A DNA stretch of 64,000 bases from Anaerolineae bacterium (GTDB lineage: Bacteria > Chloroflexota > Anaerolineae > 4572-78 > J111), in assembly GCA_023382535.1 (NCBI GenBank), contig JAHDWA010000031.1:18035-82034 (forward strand). Direction: 5' to 3'. The notes beneath the pieces are model-generated. The model was not told the origin of the DNA and searched no databases. It saw nothing but the letters and a program-made list of their open reading frames with translations. Below are positions 34,953 to 44,800 of the stretch, in pieces. Position 1 is the stretch's first letter. Each line of letters begins with the position of its first letter. A program made the translations under genes and the position numbers.

Positions 34953-37640
34953 TTATGAAATCATCGGGTTGCGCTTGGCTGGGTTGATCTGCAAATCTTC
35001 CATCGCGCCTAGAACTACATCTGGTTTGATTTTCTGCTCATGCATGAGTGAGGTCAGGGCGGCCAGGGTGACGTAGCGGTAATCTACCTCAAAAAAGTCG
35101 CGCAGCGCCTTGCGGCCATCGCTGCGCCCAAAACCGTCGGTGCCGAGCGATACCAGCGGACGGGGGAACCAGCGGGCAACGGAGTCGGGCAGCGCTTTCA
35201 TGTAATCAGAAGCAGCGACAAAAACACCGGGCGCATCGGCCAGGCACTGGGTAACATAAGGGATGCGGGGCTTTTCATTGGGATGGAGCAGATTCCAGCG
35301 TTCGACATCAAGCCCATCGCGGCGCAGTTCCTTGTAGCTGGTCACGCTCCAGACATCGGCAGCAATGTTATACTTCTCTTCCAGCTCTTTCTGAGCGCGG
35401 AGAACTTGATTCATAATCGCCCCGCTGCCAAACAACTGAGCGCGAAGTTTGGCGTCTTTGTTTTCCGACGCTTTGAACTTGTACATGCCCCTGAGAATAC
35501 CGTCTTTGACCGAGTCACCGTCGGGCATATGGGGCATGGCATAATTTTCGTTGCCGATGGTCAAGTAGTAGAAGACACTCTCCTGTTCCTCGTACATGCG
35601 GCGGATGCCGTCACGGATAATGACAGCCAGTTCATGAGCAAAGGCCGGGTCGTAGGCGATGAGAGTCGGCACGGTCGAGGCCAGCACATGGCTATGACCA
35701 TCCTGGTGCTGCAAGCCCTCGCCGGCCAGGGTGGTGCGGCCAGCGGTCGCTCCCAATAGAAAGCCCCGGCAGCGCAGGTCGGCGGCGGCCCAGATCAAGT
35801 CACCAATACGCTGCAAGCCAAACATCGAATAGTAGATAAAGAACGGAATGGTGTTAATGCCGTGGGTGGCATAGGCCGTGCCGGCGGCAATAAACGACGA
35901 CATCGAACCGGCTTCGGTGATGCCTTCTTCCAAAATCTGTCCGTCTTTAGCCTCTTTATAGTAAAGCAAGCTGTCAGAGTCGACCGGCTCGTAGAGCTGG
36001 CCGGGGTGAGAATAAATGCCGGACTGCCGGAACAGAGCCTCCATGCCGAACGTGCGCGCCTCGTCGGGTACGATGGGAACGATCAATTTGCCGATATCTT
36101 TATCGCGCAGTAATTTGGCCAGGATGCGCACAAAGACCATGGTGGTAGATACTTCTCGACCCTCAGTTCCCTGGTAAAACTCCTCGAACAATTTTTCCGA
36201 AGGGGTGGTCAGGAAAGAACTCTTAGGAGTACGCAACGGCACGTATCCCCCCAACTTTTCGCGGCGATCCTTGAGATACTTGATTTCCGGGCTGTTATCG
36301 GGGGGGCGATAGAAAGGCGCTGAGGCAATATCTTCGTCGGAGATAGGGATGCCAAAGCGAGCACGGAACTCTCGCAGTTCTTCTTCGTTCAGCTTTTTCT
36401 GCTGGTGAGTGATGTTCTTGCCCTCGCCCGCTTCGCCCAACCCGTAGCCTTTAATAGTCCGGGCCAGGATCACCGTGGGCGACCCTTTGTGCTCGACCGC
36501 AGCCTTGTACGCGGCGTAAACCTTTTCCGGATCGTGCCCGCCCAGCCGCAACTTGCGGAGCTGCTCGTCAGACAGGTGTGAGACCATCTCCAGCAGGCGC
36601 GGGTCTGCGCCAAAGAAGTGCTCGCGGATATAGGCGCCACTTTCAACTGTGTACTTCTGGTACTCGCCGTCTACCACCTCACCCATACGTTTAACCAGTA
36701 AGCCGTCATGGTCTTTGGCTAGCAGCGGGTCCCAGTCATGGCCCCAAATAACCTTGATCACATTCCAACCCGCCCCCCGGAAAACGGTTTCTAATTCCTG
36801 AATGATGTTGCTATTGCCGCGCACCGGACCATCCAGCCGCTGCAAGTTACAGTTGATAACAAAAATAAGGTTGTCCAAATGCTCGCGGGTGGCCAGGCTG
36901 ATAGCGCCCAGCGCCTCCGGTTCGTCCGTTTCACCGTCCCCCAGAAAGGCCCAAACTTTGGAACCAGTAGCTTTCTTTAGCCCCCGGTCTTCCAGGTACC
37001 GATTGAAGCGGGCCTGGTAAATAGCCATAATCGGCCCCAAGCCCATAGAAACGGTCGGAAATTCCCAGAATTCCGGCATCAACCAGGGGTGGGGATAGGA
37101 AGACAGACCCCCGGCCGGCCGCAGTTCCTGGCGGAAGTTTTCCATGTCCTGCATAGATAAGCGGCCTTCCAAAAAGGCCCTGGCATAAATACCGGGCGAG
37201 GCGTGACCCTGAAAGTAGATCTGGTCGCCGCTGTGGTTGTCGCCTTTGCCCCGGAAGAAATGGTTGAAGCCGACTTCATACAGCGTCGCCGCCGAGGCAT
37301 AAGTAGAGATGTGGCCGCCAATGCCGGGACTGGCGACGTTGGCTCGCACCACCATAGCCATCGCATTCCAGCGAATCAGACTTTTGATGCGCCGCTCGAT
37401 CTCGCGGTTGCCGGGATAGGGCGGCTGGTCGTCGTCGGGAATGGTGTTAATATAAGGGGTATTAGCAGAAAATGGCAGGCGCACGCCATTTTCGTATGCG
37501 TGCAGTTCGAGTTGCTCAAGAAGATAGCGGACTCGCTCTGGCCCCCCATGCTGGAGTACATAATCCATTGACTCCAGCCATTCCTGCGTTTCAATCGCTT
37601 CTACATTATTAAGCATTTCCTGGGTTTTGTTATTCGTCAT
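34953..37640 (-). CDS. aceE: Pyruvate dehydrogenase E1, homodimeric type
   Basis: This thiamine-diphosphate enzyme decarboxylates pyruvate and acetylates lipoyl-E2. It has 895 residues, the length of the single-chain AceE type rather than the alpha/beta type. The ThDP motif is [15 protein letters not shown] near 231-245 and continues to [15 protein letters not shown]. Substrate-loop features such as RTIKGYGLG and [20 protein letters not shown] are present. The N-terminus ([20 protein letters not shown]) matches the E2-binding region of AceE. AGAGGATC precedes the ATG. The gene follows def by 27 bp. AceE-type enzymes are better known from Proteobacteria and Actinobacteria than from Chloroflexota. 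Confidence 0.96.
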   Translation of the reverse strand: MTNNKTQEMLNNVEAIETQEWLESMDYVLQHGGPERVRYLLEQLELHAYENGVRLPFSANTPYINTIPDDDQPPYPGNREIERRIKSLIRWNAMAMVVRANVASPGIGGHISTYASAATLYEVGFNHFFRGKGDNHSGDQIYFQGHASPGIYARAFLEGRLSMQDMENFRQELRPAGGLSSYPHPWLMPEFWEFPTVSMGLGPIMAIYQARFNRYLEDRGLKKATGSKVWAFLGDGETDEPEALGAISLATREHLDNLIFVINCNLQRLDGPVRGNSNIIQELETVFRGAGWNVIKVIWGHDWDPLLAKDHDGLLVKRMGEVVDGEYQKYTVESGAYIREHFFGADPRLLEMVSHLSDEQLRKLRLGGHDPEKVYAAYKAAVEHKGSPTVILARTIKGYGLGEAGEGKNITHQQKKLNEEELREFRARFGIPISDEDIASAPFYRPPDNSPEIKYLKDRREKLGGYVPLRTPKSSFLTTPSEKLFEEFYQGTEGREVSTTMVFVRILAKLLRDKDIGKLIVPIVPDEARTFGMEALFRQSGIYSHPGQLYEPVDSDSLLYYKEAKDGQILEEGITEAGSMSSFIAAGTAYATHGINTIPFFIYYSMFGLQRIGDLIWAAADLRCRGFLLGATAGRTTLAGEGLQHQDGHSHVLASTVPTLIAYDPAFAHELAVIIRDGIRRMYEEQESVFYYLTIGNENYAMPHMPDGDSVKDGILRGMYKFKASENKDAKLRAQLFGSGAIMNQVLRAQKELEEKYNIAADVWSVTSYKELRRDGLDVERWNLLHPNEKPRIPYVTQCLADAPGVFVAASDYMKALPDSVARWFPRPLVSLGTDGFGRSDGRKALRDFFEVDYRYVTLAALTSLMHEQKIKPDVVLGAMEDLQINPAKRNPMIS

Positions 37641-37667
37641 TATAATTGATCCTCTTTTGGTGTAAGT

Positions 37668-38222
37668 TCAAACGGTCGCTTCTGCTGTCTCTTTTTCTTT
37701 GGTTGCTTCATCTTCGGGTAAAACCTGCCACAATTTCTCCCGGTCTTTAACATGGTCAATAAACAAGACGCCGTTCAGATGATCCAACTCATGCTGGAAA
37801 ATGCGGGCCAGGAGGTCGTCAACTTTGAGCTTGATCTTTTTGCCGTTCAGATCCTGGGCTTTGATCTCAACCCATTCGGGCCGCTCGACCAGACCATACC
37901 AGGTTGGAATCGAGAGGCAGCCTTCCCGGCCTTCGACAAGATTATCGGCACATTGGCTGATTTCCGGATTGATCAGTACATAGCTGGTTCCACTTTGCGG
38001 ATGTGGCTCCTCTGTTCCGCTCCGGGAAGCCGGGATTTCGGCTACAAAAATGCGCTGCATCACCCCAATTTGGGGCCCGGCCAGGCCGACCCCATTATGG
38101 GCGCGCATGGTTTCCAGCATGTCTTCAGCTAATTGTTTCAGCGCGGGGGTAAATTGTTTAACCTTCTTGGCTTTCTGCCGGAGCCGCTCGTCGTTAAGCG
38201 TGATAACTTTTCTAACCGCCAT
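37668..38222 (-). CDS. def: Peptide deformylase
   Basis: This enzyme removes the formyl group from the N-terminus of new proteins using a bound metal. All three signatures are present in 184 residues: GVGLAGPQIG, EGCLSIP (metal Cys) and QHELDHLNG (catalytic Glu and two metal His). The C-terminal tail is short and acidic (EDEATKEKETAEATV). AGAGGAT precedes the ATG. It is the promoter-proximal gene of the operon with aceE and aceF. Confidence 0.96.
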   Translation of the reverse strand: MAVRKVITLNDERLRQKAKKVKQFTPALKQLAEDMLETMRAHNGVGLAGPQIGVMQRIFVAEIPASRSGTEEPHPQSGTSYVLINPEISQCADNLVEGREGCLSIPTWYGLVERPEWVEIKAQDLNGKKIKLKVDDLLARIFQHELDHLNGVLFIDHVKDREKLWQVLPEDEATKEKETAEATV

Positions 38223-38249
38223 ATCTATCCTCTAAACCTGAGTGGAGTT

Positions 38250-38278
38250 ATAATAGTCAGTATTAAGGTGCATGTCAA
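38250..38278 (-). promoter_or_regulatory. Consensus promoter of the def-aceEF operon
   Basis: On the minus strand TTGACA (38273-38278), a 17-nt spacer and TATTAT (38250-38255) leave a leader of about 20 nt to the def ATG. Confidence 0.88.
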
Positions 38279-38396
38279 ACAATTTATGCTACAATAGGTT
38301 CAGACACGGTAACTGTTCTGGGGCGACACGCTTGGCCGATCTAAAAATAGCCAAAAGGGCTTATCCAAAGCGCGTCGCCTCTCTTGAGGCTGAGCT

Positions 38397-39584
38397 ATGC
38401 GTTGGCTTGCCGCCCTGATTAAGTTTATCTTTAAAGCCATCTTGATGTTGGTCGGTGTGGTGCTGGTAGCGGCTATTGTCACCAATCTACCCACTTATTT
38501 TAGCCCCCAGGCGGACCGGCTGCTGATTGACACCGGTTCAGCCTGGCCTTTTCCCCCGCTCAATGCCGAAGCGCGGGCACTCTATCCGCTCTTGGAGGCC
38601 CGGGCCAATGAGATCAATACCCCGCTCTCCAACGACCCAAGCTTGGTCGGTTTGACCATTGCCGAAGGTGAGACTGCTGTAGATGTGGCCGATAAGTTGC
38701 AGGTGTTGGGCCTGATTAGCGAGGCTGAGTTGTTCACCCAACTACTCCGCTACAATGGTCTGGATACCCGGCTGCGGGCCGGAGAGTACCAGCTTCGCCG
38801 TAATATGACCCTGCGCCAAATTGGGGCGGCGCTTTACCGCGGCCGCTCGGCCCAGTTAATGGTGATGGTTCCGCCGGGCTGGCGCATGGAGCAGTTAGCG
38901 GATCATCTGACTGCAAATGAAGTTATGAATGGGGAGTTATTTTTGCAGGCAGCTCGTGCAGGCACGGTAGTCAATCACCCGCTGCTGGCCGACCGCCCAC
39001 CCGATCAATCATACGAGGGCTATCTTTTTCCGGGGACTTATCCTTTGCCAGATAAAGCTACTCCCGCGGACTTAATCGCGCGGATGCTGGAGAACATGGC
39101 TGGCCACTTACCGGCTAACGTTCTTACCCTGGCCCGACAACGCGGCTTAACATTTTATCAGGCGATCACTCTAGCCTCTATCGTTGAGCGGGAAACAGCT
39201 ATCCCGGCCGAAAAACCTTTTGTTGCCAGCGTTTACTTGAACCGGCTCAAAGCTGGCAGCAGCCAGCCTTTGTTACAGGCTGATCCGACAGTCCAGTACG
39301 CCCTGGGCTACCAATTTGCCAGCGACCAATGGTGGAAAACGCCGGTCAGTTTGGAAGAGTATGCCCAGGTCAATTCGCCTTACAATACTTACCTCTATCC
39401 CGGTTTGCCCCCTGGCCCGATTGCCAGCCCTGGCCTGGACTCAATCATGGCCGTGCTCCAGCCCGCCCAAACCGACTACCTCTTTTTTGTCTGTCAGCAG
39501 CCTCGATGTGAAGGAGGACAGCACGTGTTTGCCACCAGCTACGAGGAGCATTTGCAGAACGTAGCAGTTTATTCAGGGTACTGA
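38397..39584 (+). CDS. mltG: Endolytic murein transglycosylase MltG (YceG-like)
   Basis: This membrane-anchored lytic transglycosylase cuts nascent glycan strands and sets their length. The 395 residues have one N-terminal membrane helix (about 7-30), a LysM-like subdomain (about 85-160, LTIAEGETAVDVADKLQVLG) and the catalytic YceG domain. Glu264 in LASIVERETAIP is the expected catalytic acid, and VYLNRLKAG, LLQADPTVQYALG and SPYNTYLYPGLPPGPI are conserved. TTGAGGCTGAGCT precedes the ATG. It diverges from def and converges on the binding-protein gene with a 4-bp gap. Confidence 0.93.
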   Translation: MRWLAALIKFIFKAILMLVGVVLVAAIVTNLPTYFSPQADRLLIDTGSAWPFPPLNAEARALYPLLEARANEINTPLSNDPSLVGLTIAEGETAVDVADKLQVLGLISEAELFTQLLRYNGLDTRLRAGEYQLRRNMTLRQIGAALYRGRSAQLMVMVPPGWRMEQLADHLTANEVMNGELFLQAARAGTVVNHPLLADRPPDQSYEGYLFPGTYPLPDKATPADLIARMLENMAGHLPANVLTLARQRGLTFYQAITLASIVERETAIPAEKPFVASVYLNRLKAGSSQPLLQADPTVQYALGYQFASDQWWKTPVSLEEYAQVNSPYNTYLYPGLPPGPIASPGLDSIMAVLQPAQTDYLFFVCQQPRCEGGQHVFATSYEEHLQNVAVYSGY

Positions 39585-39588
39585 AAGA

Positions 39589-40554
39589 TCAGGGAGCAGC
39601 ATCATAATTGATCTGTAGATAACTATCGGCCGAGACGACGGGAATGGTGCCGGCTGGCGTTCCCTTGAAGATTTTGTCGGCCAGATATGCCGCTTGTTTG
39701 CCCGTTTCAATAGTGTTAACATTTACCCCAAAAATAGACTCGTAGCCTCCCGCCGTCACCAGGCTGCCACCAATGGGCAGCTTGTGCTCATGGGCAAATT
39801 TACCCATTACGGCAAAAGAATCAGGCGTCACCGCCAATGGCTCAGCTAACAATAAGATAGCATCCAGGCCAGGGTCATCCCCTTTCATGCGCGCCTGCAG
39901 ATCCGCTTCAAGTTCGGCCGCGTTGTTAGCAGGCGCTTCGAGCAACGTTATTCCCGCCGCCGTAGCGGCCGGGCGCAAGATCTCTAACTGGGGACTTACA
40001 GTGGGGTAATCTTTCTGGTAGGGAACCCACATTCGTTTGGCCCGGGGAGCCAACTCGCGCATGATCGCAAAACGTTTGAGGGCAATATCCGGGCTTGGGA
40101 AGCGTACGCCGGTAATATTCCCACCCGGTTCGTGTTCGCTCTTGACCAGGTCCGTCCCATCAATCAGGGTGTGGGTAAAAACTACCGGAATACCGGTTCC
40201 TTGGGTGGCTAGCTTTGCCTCCAGAGAAGCCTCGGTGGGGAATACGAGGATCAAATCTACCTTATCGTCCACAAATTTCTGGAGAATCTTCTTATAAGCG
40301 GCTATGTCAAAATTCGTTTTCTGTACATCATAAGTAATATTCTGCCCTTCAACATAGCCCAGCTCGGCCATTTTAACCTTGAAGCCATCAGTTATATCGG
40401 CAACAAAATCCAGCCCCGACAAAATACCCACCCGGTATACCCTGGGCGCGGCCTGAGCGACGCAGCCGCTCAACAGCATGGTAACGATGGCTATCCCTAT
40501 GAGGAGGATCCATTTACTTCTGTTGCGATTTAAGGAATTGTGATGGTATAACAT
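39589..40554 (-). CDS. PF04392-type ABC substrate-binding lipoprotein, C-terminally shortened
   Basis: This 321-residue lipoprotein has lipobox LLSGCVAQ and the start of a periplasmic binding fold (VYRVGILSGLDFVADITDGF). It is one of three paralogues in this locus. The siblings end with about 20 more residues (AQQLGLAVPE...IIR type), whereas this one stops after QINYDAAP, 4 bp from the mltG stop. The DNA beyond the stop could encode remnants (LSVP, then PE) in other frames, suggesting frameshift loss. The ATG at 40554 has AAAAGGAAA upstream and is preferred over an upstream ATG-like extension at 40668. No permease or ATPase gene is nearby. Confidence 0.8.
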   Translation of the reverse strand: MLYHHNSLNRNRSKWILLIGIAIVTMLLSGCVAQAAPRVYRVGILSGLDFVADITDGFKVKMAELGYVEGQNITYDVQKTNFDIAAYKKILQKFVDDKVDLILVFPTEASLEAKLATQGTGIPVVFTHTLIDGTDLVKSEHEPGGNITGVRFPSPDIALKRFAIMRELAPRAKRMWVPYQKDYPTVSPQLEILRPAATAAGITLLEAPANNAAELEADLQARMKGDDPGLDAILLLAEPLAVTPDSFAVMGKFAHEHKLPIGGSLVTAGGYESIFGVNVNTIETGKQAAYLADKIFKGTPAGTIPVVSADSYLQINYDAAP

Positions 40555-40712
40555 AGCATTTCCTTTTCTGGTTCTTCTGGGAGTGAATTTTTCCTCGATG
40601 GTTTGTCGGTTGCGACAACCGTTTGTTCTGAGCGTAAGCACTGTACTTGCTAGAAGTATCAATTTCACTGCCTTGGCCAGAACTTGCCAACAAGAGTATC
40701 GGGTCTGGTCGG

Positions 40713-41861
40713 CTAAGAAGAGTCTAGCGGAAGAAGATCAAGCATGGGAACGGTAAATTCTACTGTTGTACCTTGGCCGACCTCACTCTCGACCCAAATC
40801 TGGCCTCCATTCCGCTCGACCATCTCTTGACAGATTATCAACCCCAACCCACTGCCTTTTTCCTTCTCTGTGCCCGGGGTGCTGTGGCTGGTATCGAGCC
40901 TGAATAACCTGGCAATATCGGCCTGGTTCATGCCAACTCCAGTATCCTGCACCGACACCTTCACCCAGCCAGCCTGGCCTTCCAGGCCGTTCTTCCCGGT
41001 CACCGTCACCCGACCCCCGCGCGGGGTGAACTTGAGGGCATTGCCCACCAAGTTACGGATGATCGTTTCCAACATCAGCCGGTCGGCCTGAACCCTATAA
41101 CTGGCCGGGATGATGCTGCTCAAGACAATCTCTTTCTGAATAGCGATCTGTTCAAACACTGCCAGCGTCTCCTCGGCCAGGCCTTTTAGCTCGATTGGCT
41201 CAGGCTGGCACTGCATTCCACCTACTTGTTGCAACTGCGCCCAGATCAACAGGCTGTCCAGCAATTGGTAGACGGCCTTGGCGCTGCGATAGATACTCTG
41301 GCTCATTTCCTGGAATTCATCCGGTTTTAGGTACTCAGGGATCGCCGCCAGTAGCTGGGCGTTACCCAGCAGGGCGTTAAAGGGACCCCGCAGGTCGTGG
41401 GCGATGATCGAAAAAAACTTGTCCTTATCGGCGTTTAACCTGGTTAAGGTCAGGTTAGCTTTTTGCAGGGCCTGGCGTTGTTGGTACAGCTCGATAAAGA
41501 CCTTGATTTTGCTGAGCAAAATTTCCGGCACAAACGGTTTGCTCAGGAAATCAACCGCACCGGCGTCGTAGCCTTTACGGTGGTGATACTCATCGGAATA
41601 GATGGCGCTGACAAAGATAACCGGCAGAGTGGCGGTCGTCTTGTTGCTACGCAGCAGTTCCACTAATTCGTAGCCATCCATCTCCGGCATCTGGATATCC
41701 ACCACCGCCACACAAAACTCCTCTGTCAAGCACAGGTTCAGCGCCTCCACCCCGGATTGAGCCTGAAACACTGTTATCTTCAGGCCCTGGAGCAGTTTGT
41801 TCAGGGCAAAGAGATTTTCCGGTTTGTCGTCAACTATCAGGATCTTAGGCTTTTCAGTCAT
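40713..41861 (-). CDS. Receiver-histidine kinase fusion (REC-HisKA-HATPase)
   Basis: This soluble signalling kinase of 382 residues carries a receiver at its N-terminus. The phospho-acceptor is Asp55 in VAVVDIQMPEMDG, with the switch Lys108 in SKPF. A short coiled coil (about 120-148) leads to the dimerisation helix with His155 in IIAHDLRGPFNALLG. The ATP-binding domain shows RNLVGNALKFTPRGG (N box), DTGVGMN (G1) and GSGLGLIICQEM (G2). The start ATG at 41861 follows GGAAAGGG. It lies 26 bp after the giant hybrid kinase. The receiver may take phosphate from that kinase and gate its own kinase domain. Confidence 0.9.
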   Translation of the reverse strand: MTEKPKILIVDDKPENLFALNKLLQGLKITVFQAQSGVEALNLCLTEEFCVAVVDIQMPEMDGYELVELLRSNKTTATLPVIFVSAIYSDEYHHRKGYDAGAVDFLSKPFVPEILLSKIKVFIELYQQRQALQKANLTLTRLNADKDKFFSIIAHDLRGPFNALLGNAQLLAAIPEYLKPDEFQEMSQSIYRSAKAVYQLLDSLLIWAQLQQVGGMQCQPEPIELKGLAEETLAVFEQIAIQKEIVLSSIIPASYRVQADRLMLETIIRNLVGNALKFTPRGGRVTVTGKNGLEGQAGWVKVSVQDTGVGMNQADIARLFRLDTSHSTPGTEKEKGSGLGLIICQEMVERNGGQIWVESEVGQGTTVEFTVPMLDLLPLDSS

Positions 41862-41887
41862 AGTTCTTACCCTTTCCAGCCGAGCTA

Positions 41888-44800
41888 TTACTCCTGGCTC
41901 AACCACACCCGCAGCATCGAAAACAGGCGGTCGGGATCAACCGGCTTTGACAGATAATCATTGGCTCCGGCAGCCAGACATTTTTCCCGGTCGCCTTGCA
42001 TGGCTTTGGCCGTCAGGGCCAGGATCGGCAGACGGCGGAATCGTTCCTGTACCCGCACTTGCCGGGTCGTTTCGTAACCATCCATACCCGGCATCATAAT
42101 ATCCATCAACACCAGATCAATAGCCACCTTGTCTAACAACTCCAATGCCTTTGGGCCGCTAGGGGCAATGTAGACATTCAGCCCCTTAGCTGTTAACAGT
42201 TTGGACAGGGCAAAGGCATTGCGAGCATCGTCGTCCACAATCAAAATCTGTTTGCCGGCTAACACTCCCTCGTAATTGTGCAGTTGTTTGATGGTCTGCT
42301 GCTTGTCTTCGGACATGTTGGCAATAACCCGGTGTAAAAAGAGCGCGGTCTCATCCAGGAGCCGTTCCGGCGACTTGACTCCTTTGACGATGACACTGTC
42401 AGCGTACTTCAACAGTTCCTGGTTTTCTTCTTCGCTCAACGCCCGGCCGGTGTAGACGATGACCGGACATTTGGACAAACTTTCATCGCCATCGAGCCGG
42501 TTAAGCAGCTCAAAGCCGCTCATATCCGGCAGGCTCAGGTCCAGGATCATGCAGTCAAAGTGCTGGCTGGCTAATTGCTCCAGCGCCGCCTGCCCCAGGC
42601 TGGCTTCGCTGATCTGCACATCGTTGCCTTCAAGTAATTTGCGCACGCTCAGGCGGAGGTTGTCGTCGTCCTCAACCAGCAGCAGGCTTTTGATCTGGCG
42701 GGTGATGAACCGCTCAATCCGTTGAAACGACTCCTCCAACGTGGCCGGGCTGACCGGCTTGGTCAGAAAGCCCATCGCGCCGCGTTTGTAGGCGTCCAGG
42801 TCCTCATCGGCTGCCGAGATGATGTGAACCGGGATGTGCCGGGTGTTCGAGTTTTGTTTCAAGGTATCCAGCACTTCCCAGCCGCTTATACCGGGCAGGG
42901 TCAGGTCTAGAATAATGGCATCAACCGGGTAGGTCTGAGCCAACTGGAGCCCCGTCTCGCCATCGCCGGCCACCAGGCACTTGAAGTTCTTCTGGTGGGC
43001 GTAATCATAAGCTATTCGGGCAAACTTGGGGTCGTCTTCGATAATCAGCAGCAGCCGGTCACCGGCCTGCCACACTGCCCGGTCATCAGCTAAACTGGCA
43101 GCAGCGGGGAGCGACGGAGCAGCCGCCGGGGCGGGCTGAGCTGAAGGCAACGTTTTAGTCCGCACTTTATGGCCGCCATTGCTACTCGCCTTGACGGCTG
43201 GCTGCTGCTGGAGTATCTGTGAGCCTGCTCGTTCAAGCGGCAGATACAGGGTAAACGTACTGCCCTGACCCTTTTGACTCACCAGGCCCATCTGCCCGCC
43301 GAGCTTTGTAGCCAGTTCGCGGGAGATGGTCAGCCCCAGGCCGGTGCCGCCGTACTGCCGGCTGGTACTGCCGTCGGCCTGCTGGAAGGCTTCAAAGACG
43401 ATTTTCTGTTGGTCAGGGGTCATGCCGATCCCGGTATCGGACACACTGAAGGCAATGACCCTAGCGGGGTCCAGGCTACCTTTGCTAAGGTCTATCTCCG
43501 GCTCTGGTCGCGAAACGGTCAAACGGACCTGCCCCTGGGCGGTGAACTTGAAGGCATTCGACAGCAAGTTCTTGATAATCTGTTCGACCCGCTGTTGATC
43601 GGTTTCAATCGTCTCCGGCAAACCCTCGGCCAGGCTGGTCTCAAAAACCAGCCCCTTCCCTTCGGCCACCGGGGTAAACTGCGCCCGCATGGTCGTCAGC
43701 AGCCGTTCCAACGGCATCAGCTCAAAGTGGAACTCCATTTTGCCTGCTTCAACTTTGGATAGATCCAAAATTTCGTTGATGAGATTGAGCAAATCTGTCC
43801 CGCCGTTGTGAATGATCTGGATTGACTCAACTTGATCCGGGGTCAGGTTACCGTCTTCATTTTTGGCCAGCATACCGGCCAGGATCAGCAGACTATTGAG
43901 CGGAGTACGTAGTTCGTGCGACATGTTGGCCAGGAACTCAGACTTGTACTTGCTGGCCAGGGCCAGTTCCTCGGCTTTCTGTTCCAACGCTTGCTGGGCC
44001 GCTTTCAACTCCTGGTTCTGCCGGTCCAGCGCCGTCCGCTGCTCGTGCAGCATGGCACTGTTTTTCTGCAACGCCTCGGCTTTTTCCTCCAGTTCGGTGT
44101 TCACTTCCTCCAATTCGGCTTGCTTGGTTTTTAGCTTGGCCTCGGAGGTACGTAGGCTTTCGGTCTGGCTCTCCAGTTCCTCATTGGCCGCTCGCAGTTC
44201 TTCTTCCTGGGCTTGCAACTCCTCGGCCTGCTGTTGGGTCTCGGCCAGTAATTCATTCACCCGGTGGCGAGCCTGGGCGGTCACAAAGGCAATGGCCATA
44301 TTTCCCAGAGCCTGATGCAAAAATTCAATCTGGATTGGGCTGAACTCAGTCAGGCTGCCCAGTTCAACGACTCCGGCCACCTGTCCATCATAAATAAACG
44401 GAGCAATCAGAACCTGCCGGGGCTGGGTCTGGCTTAGACTTGAGGTAATGGTTAGATGGTCATCGGGCGTATTGACCACAATGGGACGTTTTTCCAGGGC
44501 GGCCTGCCCAATCAGGCTTTCTCCCAAACGGAATTGATCAGCTTGGTGCCGAGGCGGCGTGTAGGCATAACTGCCGGCCAGACGAAGCGTGTGCTCTTCC
44601 CGCACGTAAAGCGTCCCCACCTGGGCATTTAGGTATTGGCACAACTGCTGGATGATGCTGCTGGCCAGGGTCGAAGTGTCTTGCTCCCCCCGCATCCTGT
44701 CATTTAATTGAGCCAGCCCAGCGGTCTGCCACATCTGCACTTCCAAGGTTTTGTTGACTGTTTCAATGGCCTGTCTGGCCTGTTCCGCCTCTTCTCTGGC

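Noticed and set aside
39586..39595. Stop codon TGA of the first PF04392 gene as another selenocysteine codon
   Set aside because: The downstream frame has no homology to the family and there is no hairpin after it. Paralogues lack Cys at that place.
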